A stretch of 64,000 nt of DNA from Mucilaginibacter mali (lineage in GTDB: Bacteria; Bacteroidota; Bacteroidia; Sphingobacteriales; Sphingobacteriaceae). This document shows, piece by piece, positions 1 to 9,930 of this stretch. The stretch spans positions 1,302,001 through 1,366,000 of the forward strand of contig NZ_CP054139.1 in NCBI RefSeq assembly GCF_013283875.1, given 5' to 3'. How positions within the stretch are numbered: position 1 is the stretch's first letter; the number at the start of each line of letters is the position of its first letter. Below the pieces are notes generated by a model. It worked only from the letters and a program-made list of their open reading frames with translations. It had not been told where the DNA came from and searched no databases. The translations under genes and the position numbers were made by a program.

Positions 1-3
1 AAT

Positions 4-100
4 AAAGCTCCCTCTAAATCTCCCCCGGTAGGGGAGACTTAGCTGCACAAGCGTAAAATCCTTAAAGTCCTCCCCTTTGGGGAGGATTTAGGTGGGGCTT
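4..100. repeat. C-rich/G-rich intergenic inverted repeat
   Basis: Two C-rich blocks containing CTAAATC face each other: one near base 8-27 and its reverse complement ending near base 100 (GGATTTAGGTGGGGCTT). Each block also carries a small hairpin (CCCC..GGGG, and CCTCCCC ttt GGGGAGG). From memory this is a common intergenic repeat style in Sphingobacteriaceae. Related C/G-rich blocks occur at 58149-58173 and 58627-58655. No gene is seen in 1-416. Confidence 0.6.
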
Positions 101-141
101 AAAAGCGTAACTTAATGACATTGGGCGTGGGGTTGCGTGAG

Positions 142-185
142 GAGAGATCTTATACGCGCGACTGGCTGTATGTATAAGATCTCTC
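142..185. repeat. Inverted repeat upstream of tldD
   Basis: Perfect 14-bp arms GAGAGATCTTATAC (142-155) and GTATAAGATCTCTC (172-185) with a 16-nt loop. It is followed by C-rich DNA and then by GAGATGACAAG, a typical tail of Sphingobacteriaceae intergenic repeats. It lies in a 416-base stretch without a gene. It may be the terminator of a gene left of the window, but no T-run follows. Confidence 0.6.
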
Positions 186-416
186 ACCCTTGCTCCGCTA
201 TCCCCCCCTCTAAGGGTTCGAGATGACAAGATACCCGCCAATTTTCATCGCGAGAGCTTACCCTAAAGTATCGCTGCCAGCCATAAACTGCCGACCGCTA
301 CTTCCCACTCCCCCCAATAGGGTGATTTTAACCATCGTGCAAAATTAAAAACCGCTTTTACTTGCTATTCAGGGCTATGTTTTACGATATTTAGTAAAAA
401 CTAAACAATATCAGCT

Positions 417-2054
417 TTGAAAAGAAAAGACTTCCTTTACCTTACCGGCATGGGCATAGGTGCCGGTATGTTAAGCCGGGTGCCGGTCTTTGGATCGTCG
501 ATGCCCATTGGGTCGCATGTGGAAACGGTAGACGTTGCCCTTAAAAAACGCATGGCCGATGTGGCCCTGAACGCGGCCCGCAGCAAAGGCGCCACTTATA
601 CCGATGTACGCATAGGCCGCTACCTTAACCAATACGTGGTTACCCGCGAGGATAAGGTAGAAAATATCGCCAACACGCAATCGTACGGTATGGGCATCCG
701 CGTGATAGCCAATGGTTGCTGGGGCTTTGCCGCTACCGATAAACTGGATAACGACAGCATTGCCAAAGCGGCCGCCATGGCAGTAGCAATTGCTAAGGAG
801 AACGCCCGCATACAAGCCGAACCGGTGCAACTTGCCCCGCAAAAAGGCTATGGCGAGGTAAGCTGGAAAACCCCGATAGAAAAGAACGCCTTTGATGTGC
901 CGATGAAGGATAAGACCGATCTGCTGCTATCGGCCAATGCCGCTGCGATGAAGAACGGCGCCAACTATGTCAACTCCATCCTGTTTTTGGTGAACGAACA
1001 GAAGTACTTCGCCTCAACCGATGGCTCCTATATCGATCAGGACGTTCACCGCATCTGGCCTACATTTACCATTACAAAAGTGGATGCCAAGACCGGGAAG
1101 TTTGAAACCCGCAACGCCCTGAGTGCGCCACGCGGTATGGGTTACGAGTACCTGATGCCCCGCGAAAGTGATAAGATAAAAGGCGGTCCGGCCATTTTAT
1201 ACCGCGACCGTTACGATATGCTGGAAGACGCCGGGAACGGTGCTTTGCAGGTTACCCAAAAAATGGCCGCCAAATCGGTAGAGCCGGGTAAGTACGATCT
1301 GATCCTCGATCCAAGTCACCTGTGGTTAACCATCCACGAATCGGTGGGGCACCCAACCGAGTTAGACCGTGTACTGGGCTACGAAGCCAATTACGCCGGT
1401 ACCAGCTTTCTTACTTTAGATAAATGGAAAACGGGCAAATTCAACTTTGGCAGCAAGAACGTAAACATCGTGGCCGATAAGTTACAACCAGGCTCGCTGG
1501 GTGCGGTGGGGTACGATGATGAGGGCGTTAAATGCGGGCAGTGGGATCTGATCAAAGACGGTATACTGGTAAACTACCAGGTGATTCGTGATCAGGCGCA
1601 TATCATCGGCCTCAATCAATCGCAGGGCTGCTGCTATGCCGATGGCTGGAACGATGTACAATTCCAGCGCATGGCCAACGTATCGCTGCAACCGGGCAAA
1701 ACGCCGCTGGCCGTGGCCGATATCATTAAGAATACCGAGAAAGGCATCTATATCATCGGCGACAGCTCGTTCTCTATCGATCAGCAGCGCTATAACTTCC
1801 AGTTTAGCGGGCAAATGTATTACGAGGTGAAGAACGGCAAGATAGCAGGCATGCTGAACGATGTGGCTTACCAGGCCAATACCCAGGAGTTCTGGAATTC
1901 GTGCGTAGCCGTGGCCGATAAGAGCGATTACCGTTTAGGCGGCTCGTTCTTTGATGGCAAGGGACAGCCGGGGCAGGTGAGCGCCGTATCGCACGGTTCG
2001 TCAACCGCGCGTTTTAATGGGGTTAACGTAATTAACACAGCAAGAAAGATCTAA
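417..2054 (+). CDS. tldD: TldD-family zinc metallopeptidase
   Basis: TldD-like subunit of the TldD/TldE (PmbA) peptidase, which in other bacteria trims modified peptides and unstructured substrates. The zinc motif HESVGH at residues 307-312 is intact, and a Cys-containing stretch (GCCYADGW) near residue 404 fits the third ligand region. The N-terminus (MKRKDFLYLTGMGIGAG) looks like a secretion signal, possibly Tat-like but without a clear twin arginine, so this homolog may act outside the cytoplasm. The start is a TTG at 417; no better ATG gives the full signal. The 545 residues exceed the usual ~480 because of this leader. It is followed after 3 bases by the tldE partner, so the two are co-transcribed. 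Confidence 0.93.
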   Translation: MKRKDFLYLTGMGIGAGMLSRVPVFGSSMPIGSHVETVDVALKKRMADVALNAARSKGATYTDVRIGRYLNQYVVTREDKVENIANTQSYGMGIRVIANGCWGFAATDKLDNDSIAKAAAMAVAIAKENARIQAEPVQLAPQKGYGEVSWKTPIEKNAFDVPMKDKTDLLLSANAAAMKNGANYVNSILFLVNEQKYFASTDGSYIDQDVHRIWPTFTITKVDAKTGKFETRNALSAPRGMGYEYLMPRESDKIKGGPAILYRDRYDMLEDAGNGALQVTQKMAAKSVEPGKYDLILDPSHLWLTIHESVGHPTELDRVLGYEANYAGTSFLTLDKWKTGKFNFGSKNVNIVADKLQPGSLGAVGYDDEGVKCGQWDLIKDGILVNYQVIRDQAHIIGLNQSQGCCYADGWNDVQFQRMANVSLQPGKTPLAVADIIKNTEKGIYIIGDSSFSIDQQRYNFQFSGQMYYEVKNGKIAGMLNDVAYQANTQEFWNSCVAVADKSDYRLGGSFFDGKGQPGQVSAVSHGSSTARFNGVNVINTARKI

Positions 2055-2057
2055 ACC

Positions 2058-3398
2058 ATGGCCATACTAACAGAAAACGAAGCAAAGGCTTTAATGCAAA
2101 AAGCGTTAAGCTACTCAAAGGCCGACGAATGCGAGATCAACCTCAACGGGTCCGACTCGGCCAATATACGTTATGCGCGCAACTCGGTATCCACCGCGGG
2201 TAATGTCAACTCAACCAACATGGCCATATCATCGGCCTTTGGCAAAAAACTGGGCGTAACTACGCTGAATGAATTTACCGATGCCGAACTGGAAAAAGCC
2301 GTGCGCCTGTCGGAAGAGCTGGCACGCCTGGCACCCGAAAATCCGGAATACATGCCGGTGATGGGGCCGCAAACTTACGCGCCAACTACATCAACCACCT
2401 ATATAAAAGCTACCGAAGATATGACGCCCAAACAGCGCACAGACCTGGTAGCCCAAAGCCTGCAGGTAGCTAAAGAGGCTAAGTTAACCGCAGCCGGCTT
2501 CCTGCAAAGCACTACGGGTTTTTCATCCATGATGAACTCGAAGGGTTTGTTCGCTTATACCAAATACTCGGATATCAACTTCTCGGCTACCTTGCGTACC
2601 GATGACGGCAAAGGCTCAGGCTATGCCACCCGCGATTACGAGAACGTAGCCGATATGGATACTCTGAAGTTTACTAAGATTGCTGCTCAAAAAGCAACAG
2701 GTTCGGCCGGGGCAAGGGCTATCGAACCGGGTAAGTATACGGTGATACTGGAACCTGCCGCGTCCATCGTATTATTAGAGAATTTGTGGGGCAGCCTCGA
2801 TCAGCGCAGTACCGATGAGGGCCGCAGCTTTTTAAGCAAGAAAGGCGGTGGCACCCGTGTTGGCGAAAAGCTGATGGACGAGCGTGTAACCATTTTCTCG
2901 GACCCGGCACGTACCGATTTGCCGGGCCTGACCTGGACCGGCGATGGCCGTCCGCAGGTTAAACGCACATGGATAGAAAAAGGCGTAGTTAAAACCCTGT
3001 ACAATTCGCGCTACTGGGCCGATAAGCAAAAGATAGAATCGATACCCGGCCCGGGGCCGATGATAATGGAAGGTGGTACACAAACGCTGGAGGAACTAAT
3101 AAAAGGCACCGAGAAGGGGATACTGGTAACCCGCCTGTGGTACATCCGCCCGGTTGATCCGCAAACGCTGCTGTACACAGGCCTTACCCGCGATGGTACT
3201 TTTTATATCGAGAACGGCCAGATCAAATTTCCGGTAAAGAACTTCCGCTTTAATGAAAGCCCGGTGATCATGTTGAACAACCTGGATGCTTTGGGTATTC
3301 CGGAACGTACGGTAAGCGCCGAGAGTAACCAAAGCGCCCTGATACCGCCCATGCGCATTCGCGACTTTACATTTACCTCGTTAAGCGACGCGGTTTAG
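2058..3398 (+). CDS. pmbA: TldE/PmbA-family protein
   Basis: Partner of the TldD-like protein. TldE/PmbA shares the fold but lacks the HExxxH zinc motif, and none is present in these 446 residues. The C-terminal core (PVKNFRFNESPVIMLNNLDAL) is typical of the family. It has no signal peptide, although its TldD partner seems to have one; either the leader of TldD is not cleaved for export or this subunit is carried along. ATG 3 bases after the tldD stop indicates one operon, which ends at the hairpin at 3448. Confidence 0.9.
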   Translation: MAILTENEAKALMQKALSYSKADECEINLNGSDSANIRYARNSVSTAGNVNSTNMAISSAFGKKLGVTTLNEFTDAELEKAVRLSEELARLAPENPEYMPVMGPQTYAPTTSTTYIKATEDMTPKQRTDLVAQSLQVAKEAKLTAAGFLQSTTGFSSMMNSKGLFAYTKYSDINFSATLRTDDGKGSGYATRDYENVADMDTLKFTKIAAQKATGSAGARAIEPGKYTVILEPAASIVLLENLWGSLDQRSTDEGRSFLSKKGGGTRVGEKLMDERVTIFSDPARTDLPGLTWTGDGRPQVKRTWIEKGVVKTLYNSRYWADKQKIESIPGPGPMIMEGGTQTLEELIKGTEKGILVTRLWYIRPVDPQTLLYTGLTRDGTFYIENGQIKFPVKNFRFNESPVIMLNNLDALGIPERTVSAESNQSALIPPMRIRDFTFTSLSDAV

Positions 3399-3447
3399 GA
3401 AATAGATTCAAGACTATTAGAATCAGGAATCAAGATAATGAATACAG

Positions 3448-3476
3448 AGACCTGCCTTTGTCGGCGGGTCTTTTTT
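3448..3476 (+). terminator. Rho-independent terminator of tldD-pmbA
   Basis: Stem AGACCTGCC (3448-3456) pairs with GGCGGGTCT (3463-3471) with one G-T wobble, loop TTTGTC, followed by a T run. Confidence 0.85.
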
Positions 3477-3600
3477 GTTTGGTGGTTTATCAACATATAA
3501 AAGTCAATCATAATTGGCAGGTCATTATTATAGGTAAATGAGTGTTGAGATGAACTTTTGTTAAATTTGAATTTTAAACCGATCTGCTTATCCGGCCGCT

Positions 3601-6153
3601 ATGAAAAAAATATTTACCCTGCCGATACTCGCTTTACTGATGCAACTCGATGCATCAGCCCAAATCAAAAATACGTTCACGGATAGCGTGGTGGTTGCCG
3701 TGCACCCATCGTATAATGATGTTACCGGCGCACACCGCTGGCTGTTTGGCGAGAATTACCGGGTAGATTGGGCCATGCAGGTTAAGCTGCCTGTTATTAA
3801 ACTGTCAACCTTTCACGGTGGTTTAGCACCTGTGAAGCAGGGCGGCGGTATGGAATCAAAATCGTTACGATTGGAACAAAAGAACGGCACCGAATGGGTA
3901 TTGCGCAGCGTAGAGAAAACGCCGGATAAACTATTGCCCGAAAATTTGCAGGGTACCTTCGCGGTAGATTGGATAGGGGACGAGTTTAGCGGGCAACATC
4001 CTTATTCGGCATTGATCGTCCCGCCGCTGGCCGAGGCCGCGCATGTGGCACACGCCAACCCGGTTATTGGTGTAGTAGCCGACGACCCTGCCCTTGGAGA
4101 GTACCGCAAAACCTTTGCCGGACTGGTATGCCTGCTGGAAGAACGGGAGCCGGCCGGCAATTCAGACAATACCATAAAAATGGATCGTGAACTGGTGAAA
4201 AGCTACGAAGCCCGGGTAGATGGCGAGGCTTTTCTTCGTGCCCGCCTGCTCGATCTGCTGATTGGCGATTGGGACAGGCACGAAGACCAATGGCGCTGGG
4301 CCGTAAAAAAGGATGGCAAAGAGCGCAATTACGAACCCGTTCCCCGCGACCGAGACCAGGTGTTTCACGTAAACCAGGGTTTGCTGCCTACTATCGCGGC
4401 CCGTTCATGGCTCGATCCGCAGCTGGATCATTTTGAAGGCGATATCCCCCGCATCAAATATTCGATATTTAAAACACGCTTTATGCGGGCCTTCCCCGAT
4501 GCACAAATGAGTTACGAGCGCTGGATGGAGATCACCAACGAATTTGTAAAGGCCGAAACCGATGCCGTACTGGAAGCTGGTTTGCGCCGGTTGCCTAAGG
4601 AAAGCTATAACCTGCGCCATACCGAACTGCTCAATAAGCTAAAGCGACGCCGCGATAATATCCCGGCTGCCATGGCTGAATATTATCACTTCATCAACCG
4701 TATAGTTGATATCCGCCTGACTGATAAAAACGAGCAGGTAAGCATCACCGATGCGCCGGACAAGGCCATGCGTGTAGTAGTAGAAAAGCAAAATAAAAAC
4801 GGGCAAGCCAACGGCAAACTGATGGATCTGGTTTACCACCCTGATATCACGAAGGAAATAAGATTATACCTGCAGGGCGGCGATGATAAGGTGGTGCTGA
4901 ACAACAGCGCATCGCCCATAAAACTACGGGTGATTGATAGCGCCGGAAGCAAAACCTTTGATATTAAGCAAGCTTACAATAAAGTGCAGGTCTACGGGCA
5001 AAAGGACAGTACCCGCTTTACGGGAGCCGCCAATCGCGTAAGCAAACATTTATCAAATGATACGCTGAACGCCAAATTTGTGCCGGTAGATCTATATAAC
5101 GTGTGGATGCCATTGGCTACAGCGGGTATTAATGCCGATGACGGCTTCCTGTTAGGGCTTGGCTTTAAATATACTGGCAAGGATGGTTTCCGAAAAGGGG
5201 TATACAGTACCGTTCAGCAGCTGATGATTACCCATTCGTTCGCTACCGATGCGTTCCGGATAAAATATAACGGCGAATGGATCCAGGCCATCGGTAAGGC
5301 AGATTTAACCGCCGAGGCTTTGATGCAGGCGCCGGATAATACCATGAACTTTTTTGGTCGGGGCAACAATACGGTGTTGAATAAAGCCGGGCAGTACCGC
5401 CGCTATTACCGCACCCGTTTTGATATCTATCAATTTAGTCCGGCGTTGCGCTGGCATACGGGAGAGGGGGCTACTTTTAGCGCCGGCCCATCCATCCAGT
5501 TTTATCATTTAGACCTTAACGATAATGCCGGCAGGTTTATCAGCCAGGCCGGCCAGATCAACTCGTACGATGCGGCTATTGTTGATCAAGATAAGGCGCA
5601 CCTTGGCCTGGTTTTTAATTACACCAGTAACCAGCGCAATAATAACGTGCTGCCCAGTAAGGGCTTTTATTTTGATGTGGATGTGCTGGGCTATTCGGGC
5701 CTGAACAGCTACTCGCGCGGCTTTGTGCAGATCCGGCCCGAGTTTACGTATTATCAAAAGATAACTAAGGGTATCGTCCTGTCGGATAGGGTAGGTGGCG
5801 GTGTGAGTATAGGCAGCCCGGCCTTTTACCAGTCGATGTTTTTAGGTGGACAGGGGAACTTGTTGGGGTATCTGCAAAACCGCTTTGCCGGGCAGCATAT
5901 GGCCTATAATAATTTGCAGGGGCGTGTAAAGCTGGCCAATATCGCCAGTTATATTTTGCCGGGACAATTGGGCTTAACCGGTTTTTACGATGTTGGCCGG
6001 GTATGGGTAAGCGGCGAAAATTCGGAGACCTGGCACCAGGGCGCGGGCGGCGGGCTATACTTCTCGCCGGCTACCTTAACCGTGGTGCAGGTATTGGCCG
6101 GGCACAGTACCGAGGGCTGGTATCCGTACATATCGCTAAACTTTAGGATATAA
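3601..6153 (+). CDS. Kinase-like domain fused to outer-membrane beta-barrel
   Basis: 850 residues. A Sec signal peptide (cleavage near SAQ, residue 21) is followed by a region that resembles an atypical secreted kinase of the HipA/CotH/Fam20 type. It has a Gly-rich loop (KQGGGMESKS, ~79-88) with LRSVEK (~101-106) as candidate ATP-binding lysine strand, a catalytic-loop-like IGDWDRHEDQWRW (~221-233) and a metal-binding-like VPRDRDQVF (~247-255). The C-terminal ~350 residues are a BamA/TamA (Omp85, surface antigen D15) barrel ending in aromatic SLNFRI, as required for outer-membrane insertion. The barrel call is solid; the kinase reading is my inference from motifs. It is likely located in the outer membrane with the N-domain in the periplasm. 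Stands alone, with a 200-base upstream gap after a terminator. Confidence 0.75.
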   Translation: MKKIFTLPILALLMQLDASAQIKNTFTDSVVVAVHPSYNDVTGAHRWLFGENYRVDWAMQVKLPVIKLSTFHGGLAPVKQGGGMESKSLRLEQKNGTEWVLRSVEKTPDKLLPENLQGTFAVDWIGDEFSGQHPYSALIVPPLAEAAHVAHANPVIGVVADDPALGEYRKTFAGLVCLLEEREPAGNSDNTIKMDRELVKSYEARVDGEAFLRARLLDLLIGDWDRHEDQWRWAVKKDGKERNYEPVPRDRDQVFHVNQGLLPTIAARSWLDPQLDHFEGDIPRIKYSIFKTRFMRAFPDAQMSYERWMEITNEFVKAETDAVLEAGLRRLPKESYNLRHTELLNKLKRRRDNIPAAMAEYYHFINRIVDIRLTDKNEQVSITDAPDKAMRVVVEKQNKNGQANGKLMDLVYHPDITKEIRLYLQGGDDKVVLNNSASPIKLRVIDSAGSKTFDIKQAYNKVQVYGQKDSTRFTGAANRVSKHLSNDTLNAKFVPVDLYNVWMPLATAGINADDGFLLGLGFKYTGKDGFRKGVYSTVQQLMITHSFATDAFRIKYNGEWIQAIGKADLTAEALMQAPDNTMNFFGRGNNTVLNKAGQYRRYYRTRFDIYQFSPALRWHTGEGATFSAGPSIQFYHLDLNDNAGRFISQAGQINSYDAAIVDQDKAHLGLVFNYTSNQRNNNVLPSKGFYFDVDVLGYSGLNSYSRGFVQIRPEFTYYQKITKGIVLSDRVGGGVSIGSPAFYQSMFLGGQGNLLGYLQNRFAGQHMAYNNLQGRVKLANIASYILPGQLGLTGFYDVGRVWVSGENSETWHQGAGGGLYFSPATLTVVQVLAGHSTEGWYPYISLNFRI

Positions 6154-6174
6154 TTTGCTACATTGGTGGTAGAT

Positions 6175-6651
6175 ATGGCACTCACCAATCCCCTGATAAA
6201 AAATAAGCAAACCATTTTATATGGCGTATCGCTGGCTGCCGTACTGTTTTTATTAAAGTGGCTGGAGATCCGTCTGCTGATCATCGATCACGCCATGGAG
6301 GTGTATATGGGCGTGATCGCCCTCTTTTTTACCTCGCTGGGGATCTGGTTAGCCCTAAGACTGGCCAAGCCCAGGGTACAAACAGTAGTAGTTGAAAAGA
6401 CTGTTTACAAGGATAACACCGCCGGTTTTGTAGCCAACGAACAGGAGATAGACCGCCTCAACATCAGCAAGCGCGAACTGGAGGTGCTGCAATTAATGTG
6501 CGATGGCTTAAGTAACCGGGAGATTTCCGCGCGCCTGTTTGTATCGTTAAACACGGTGAAGACCCATACTTCTAACCTTTTTGAAAAGATGGAGGTGAAG
6601 CGCCGTACCCAGGCGGTAGAGGCGGCAAAACGATTGGGTATTATTGCCTGA
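6175..6651 (+). CDS. Membrane-anchored LuxR-type transcription regulator
   Basis: 158 residues. Two N-terminal membrane segments (about residues 15-32 and 40-60) precede a linker and a C-terminal GerE/LuxR helix-turn-helix (KRELEVLQLMCDGLSNREIS, then VSLNTVKTHTSNLFEKM). There is no receiver domain, so the sensing route is unknown. ATG 6175 is preferred; a TTG at 6163 would add four residues. It lies 21 bases after the barrel gene and 120 bases before a DUF4199 gene, an arrangement I recall as common in Sphingobacteriaceae, and may control the latter. Confidence 0.8.
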   Translation: MALTNPLIKNKQTILYGVSLAAVLFLLKWLEIRLLIIDHAMEVYMGVIALFFTSLGIWLALRLAKPRVQTVVVEKTVYKDNTAGFVANEQEIDRLNISKRELEVLQLMCDGLSNREISARLFVSLNTVKTHTSNLFEKMEVKRRTQAVEAAKRLGIIA

Positions 6652-6771
6652 CGGCATAGTACTTTTGAGTGGTTTTAAGCCATTTTATTAAAAATCACCC
6701 GAAAGTATGACTGTGAAAAGGTGGCAGTACCACACCTTTGCTTCATCAAATCATTTAAAACAATAATCAAT

Positions 6772-7314
6772 ATGAAAAGAAATGTACTTGTATTTGGCGG
6801 CATCGCGGGTTTAATTGTGGGAATATGGATGATATTAACTATCGGCCTTAATCACAACAACCCCAATTTTGAGCACAGCATGTGGATGGGCTACGGCTCT
6901 ATGCTGGTGGCTTTTTCCTTTATTTTTGTGGGGATAAAAAATTACCGCGATAAATATAACGGCGGCTATATCACCTTTGGGCAGGCTTTTAAAAACGGCT
7001 TATTTATCGCCCTGATCGGCTCAACCATGTATGTGCTAACCTGGCTGGTACTTTACTACTGTTTTATGCCCGATTTTATGGACAAATACGTTGCCCATAC
7101 CATGGCGCAAATGCAGAAGAGCGGTGCAAGCGCTACCGAATTAGCCGACACCCGGAAGCAAATGGCTGGCTACCAGGAAATGTATAAGAACCCGCTGATG
7201 GTAATTGTACTCACTTATATGGAAATATTACCGGTGGGTTTGGTCATCGCTTTATTAGCCGCGCTGATATTGAAGCGTAAACCAGCTAAGGCCCAAGGAG
7301 TGGCTGTAGCGTAA
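6772..7314 (+). CDS. DUF4199 domain membrane protein
   Basis: 180 residues with four predicted membrane helices (near residues 5-25, 38-58, 75-97, 142-165) and the DUF4199 pattern (GYITFGQAFKNGLFIALIGS). Function unknown. The start is taken at ATG 6772 (MKRNVLVFGG), preceded by an A-rich leader; the in-frame region upstream has no membrane or family character. A bidirectional hairpin follows at 7341. Confidence 0.85.
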   Translation: MKRNVLVFGGIAGLIVGIWMILTIGLNHNNPNFEHSMWMGYGSMLVAFSFIFVGIKNYRDKYNGGYITFGQAFKNGLFIALIGSTMYVLTWLVLYYCFMPDFMDKYVAHTMAQMQKSGASATELADTRKQMAGYQEMYKNPLMVIVLTYMEILPVGLVIALLAALILKRKPAKAQGVAVA

Positions 7315-7340
7315 CAAATTTGTAAAACATATGGTAACAA

Positions 7341-7373
7341 AAAAACGCCTCCGAAGTATCGGGGGCGTTTTCT
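7341..7373. terminator. Bidirectional terminator between DUF4199 gene and clpC
   Basis: AAAACGCCTCCGA / TCGGGGGCGTTTT hairpin (one G-T) with A run on the left and T run on the right, placed between two convergent genes. It can end both transcripts. Confidence 0.8.
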
Positions 7374-7392
7374 TATTTATTATCAACACAAA

Positions 7393-9930
7393 TTACTCCT
7401 GTGTTTCTTCCTTGGTTTTCTTGTTGCCGCCGGATGATTTTACGTTAACAACGATCTGATCGGCTTCCTTGTCATAGTCAACTTCCATTACATCGCCTTC
7501 GGCCAATTCGCCTTTCAGTATTTCTTCAGCAATTGGCTCTTCCAGGTATTTCTGGATGGCGCGCTTCAACGGACGGGCACCGAATTGTGAATCGAAGCCT
7601 TTATCGGCAACAAACTCCTTCGCATTGTCGGTCAGCGCGATCTGGTAACCCAGTGTGCTGATCCTGCCGAACAGGGCCGAAAGTTCGATATCGATAATTT
7701 TGAAGATCTCGTCTTTACCCAGCGAGTTGAACACGATCACATCATCGATACGGTTCAAAAACTCAGGAGCGAAGGCACGCTTCAAAGCATTCTCTATCAC
7801 CCCGCGTGAGTGGGCATCAGCCTGTTTGCTCATGGCGCTGGTACCAAAACCTACACCCTGGCCAAAATCCTTCAACTGGCGTGCGCCGATGTTAGATGTC
7901 ATGATGATGATCGCGTTCCTGAAATCAACCTTGCGACCAAGCGAATCGGTCAGCTGGCCTTCATCCAACACCTGTAGCAGAATATTGAATACATCAGGGT
8001 GGGCTTTCTCTATCTCATCCAGCAATACCACGGCATATGGTTTACGGCGAACCTTCTCGGTCAGCTGACCGCCTTCTTCATAACCTACGTAGCCCGGAGG
8101 CGCACCCACTAAGCGCGATACCGCGAATTTCTCCATGTACTCGCTCATATCTATCTGGATCAGCGCGTCCTCGGTATCAAACATAAAGCGGGCAAGCTCT
8201 TTAGCTAACTCGGTTTTACCAACACCGGTAGGGCCTAAGAAAATGAACGAACCGATTGGTTTTTTAGGGTCTTTCAAACCGGCACGTGTGCGCTGGATAG
8301 CTTTGGTCAGTTTCTTAATGGCATCATCCTGGCCAATGATCTTACCGCCAATGTTCTCGGCCATGTGCAGCAGTTTCTGGCTATCGGCCTGGCCCACCTT
8401 TTGTACAGGTATGCCGGTCATCATGGCCACAACTTCTGCCACGTTATCTTCGGTAACGGTGTAGCGTTTAGATTTGGTTTCGGCTTCCCAAACGGCTTTA
8501 GCCTGTTCCAACTCTTCTAACAAATGCTTCTCAGTATCACGCAGTTTGGCAGCTTCCTCGTATTTCTGGCTGCGCACCACTTTGTTTTTCTCTATCTTGA
8601 TCTGCTCTATCTTCTGCTCAATATCCAAAATCTCCTGCGGAACATGGATATTGGTCAGGTGCACACGTGATCCTGATTCGTCCAGCGCGTCGATCGCCTT
8701 ATCAGGTAAAAACCTGTCGGTGATGTAGCGGGTGGTTAGGTTAACGCAGGCCAATATAGCTTCGTCGGTATAAGTTACGCCGTGGTGCTCTTCGTATTTA
8801 TCTTTAATACGGGTAAGTATCTCAACAGTTTCATCCGGACTGGCTGGTTCAACCATCACCTTTTGGAAACGACGGTCTAAAGCACCATCTTTTTCAATAT
8901 ACTGGCGATATTCATCCAAAGTGGTCGCGCCAATGCATTGGATCTCTCCACGTGCTAAAGCCGGCTTAAACATGTTCGACGCATCCAGCGAACCCGAAGC
9001 GCCACCGGCACCCACAATGGTGTGGATCTCATCAATAAACAGGATCACATCCGGCGATTTTTCCAGCTCGTTCATCACGGCTTTCATACGTTCCTCGAAC
9101 TGGCCACGGTATTTGGTGCCGGCCACCAGCGATGCAAGATCCAGCGTAACCACGCGCTTGTTAAACAAAACACGGCTTACTTTACGTTGTACAATGCGCA
9201 GGGCCAAACCTTCGGCAATGGCGCTTTTACCAACACCCGGTTCACCAATTAAAATAGGGTTATTCTTTTTACGGCGCGACAGGATCTGCGATACACGCTC
9301 AATTTCCTTCTCACGACCAACAATTGGGTCTAAACGGCCTTCTTCGGCGGCTTTGGTTAAATCGCGGCCAAAATTATCCAGCACAGGTGTTTTCGATTTA
9401 ATGTCGCTCACCTTTTTAGGCTGGCTAAATGATTCCTCTTCTTTAAAGTCATCATCGCCGCCGGTTGATGAGCCGGGCATTTCGTCGGTAACGTTATTTT
9501 TGTGCGCGTCTACTTCGTGTTTAAATATCTCGTAATTCACGTTAAATTGCAGTAAAAGTTGTGAGGCGATGTTATCCTCGTCACGCAGGATAGAAAGGAG
9601 CAGGTGCTCGGTACCAATTACATCGCTTTTGAATATTTTAGCTTCCAGGTAAGTGATCTTCAATACTTTTTCGGCTTGTTTGGTTAAAGGTATGCTGCCA
9701 ATGTGCACGTTGGTGCCGGTGGTACCCTTTACGGCATCTTCCACGGCGCGGCGCAGTTTGGCGGTATCTACGTTCAATCCTCGTAATAATTTTATGGCAA
9801 CGCCGTCGCCATCTCTGATAAGGCCTAACAGTAAATGCTCGGTACCAATATAGTCATGCCCAAGGCGTAAGGCCTCCTCTCTGCTATATGATATAACGTC
9901 TTTTACCCGTGGCGAAAATTTAGCTTCCAT
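7393..9930 (-). CDS. clpC: ATP-dependent Clp protease ATP-binding subunit ClpC
   Basis: 845-residue Hsp100 unfoldase. It has two N-terminal Clp-N repeats (residues ~1-145), a first AAA+ module with Walker A GEPGVGKS, a middle region with a UVR motif (KYEEAAKLRDTEKHLLEEL), and a second AAA+ module with GPTGVGKT and a ClpB D2-small domain. It feeds substrates to ClpP in the cytosol. It is a single-gene unit; the C-terminal tail is Lys/Glu rich. The 615-base upstream gap (9931-10545) probably contains the promoter, but no clear TAnnTTTG box stands out. Confidence 0.97.
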   Translation of the reverse strand: MEAKFSPRVKDVISYSREEALRLGHDYIGTEHLLLGLIRDGDGVAIKLLRGLNVDTAKLRRAVEDAVKGTTGTNVHIGSIPLTKQAEKVLKITYLEAKIFKSDVIGTEHLLLSILRDEDNIASQLLLQFNVNYEIFKHEVDAHKNNVTDEMPGSSTGGDDDFKEEESFSQPKKVSDIKSKTPVLDNFGRDLTKAAEEGRLDPIVGREKEIERVSQILSRRKKNNPILIGEPGVGKSAIAEGLALRIVQRKVSRVLFNKRVVTLDLASLVAGTKYRGQFEERMKAVMNELEKSPDVILFIDEIHTIVGAGGASGSLDASNMFKPALARGEIQCIGATTLDEYRQYIEKDGALDRRFQKVMVEPASPDETVEILTRIKDKYEEHHGVTYTDEAILACVNLTTRYITDRFLPDKAIDALDESGSRVHLTNIHVPQEILDIEQKIEQIKIEKNKVVRSQKYEEAAKLRDTEKHLLEELEQAKAVWEAETKSKRYTVTEDNVAEVVAMMTGIPVQKVGQADSQKLLHMAENIGGKIIGQDDAIKKLTKAIQRTRAGLKDPKKPIGSFIFLGPTGVGKTELAKELARFMFDTEDALIQIDMSEYMEKFAVSRLVGAPPGYVGYEEGGQLTEKVRRKPYAVVLLDEIEKAHPDVFNILLQVLDEGQLTDSLGRKVDFRNAIIIMTSNIGARQLKDFGQGVGFGTSAMSKQADAHSRGVIENALKRAFAPEFLNRIDDVIVFNSLGKDEIFKIIDIELSALFGRISTLGYQIALTDNAKEFVADKGFDSQFGARPLKRAIQKYLEEPIAEEILKGELAEGDVMEVDYDKEADQIVVNVKSSGGNKKTKEETQE

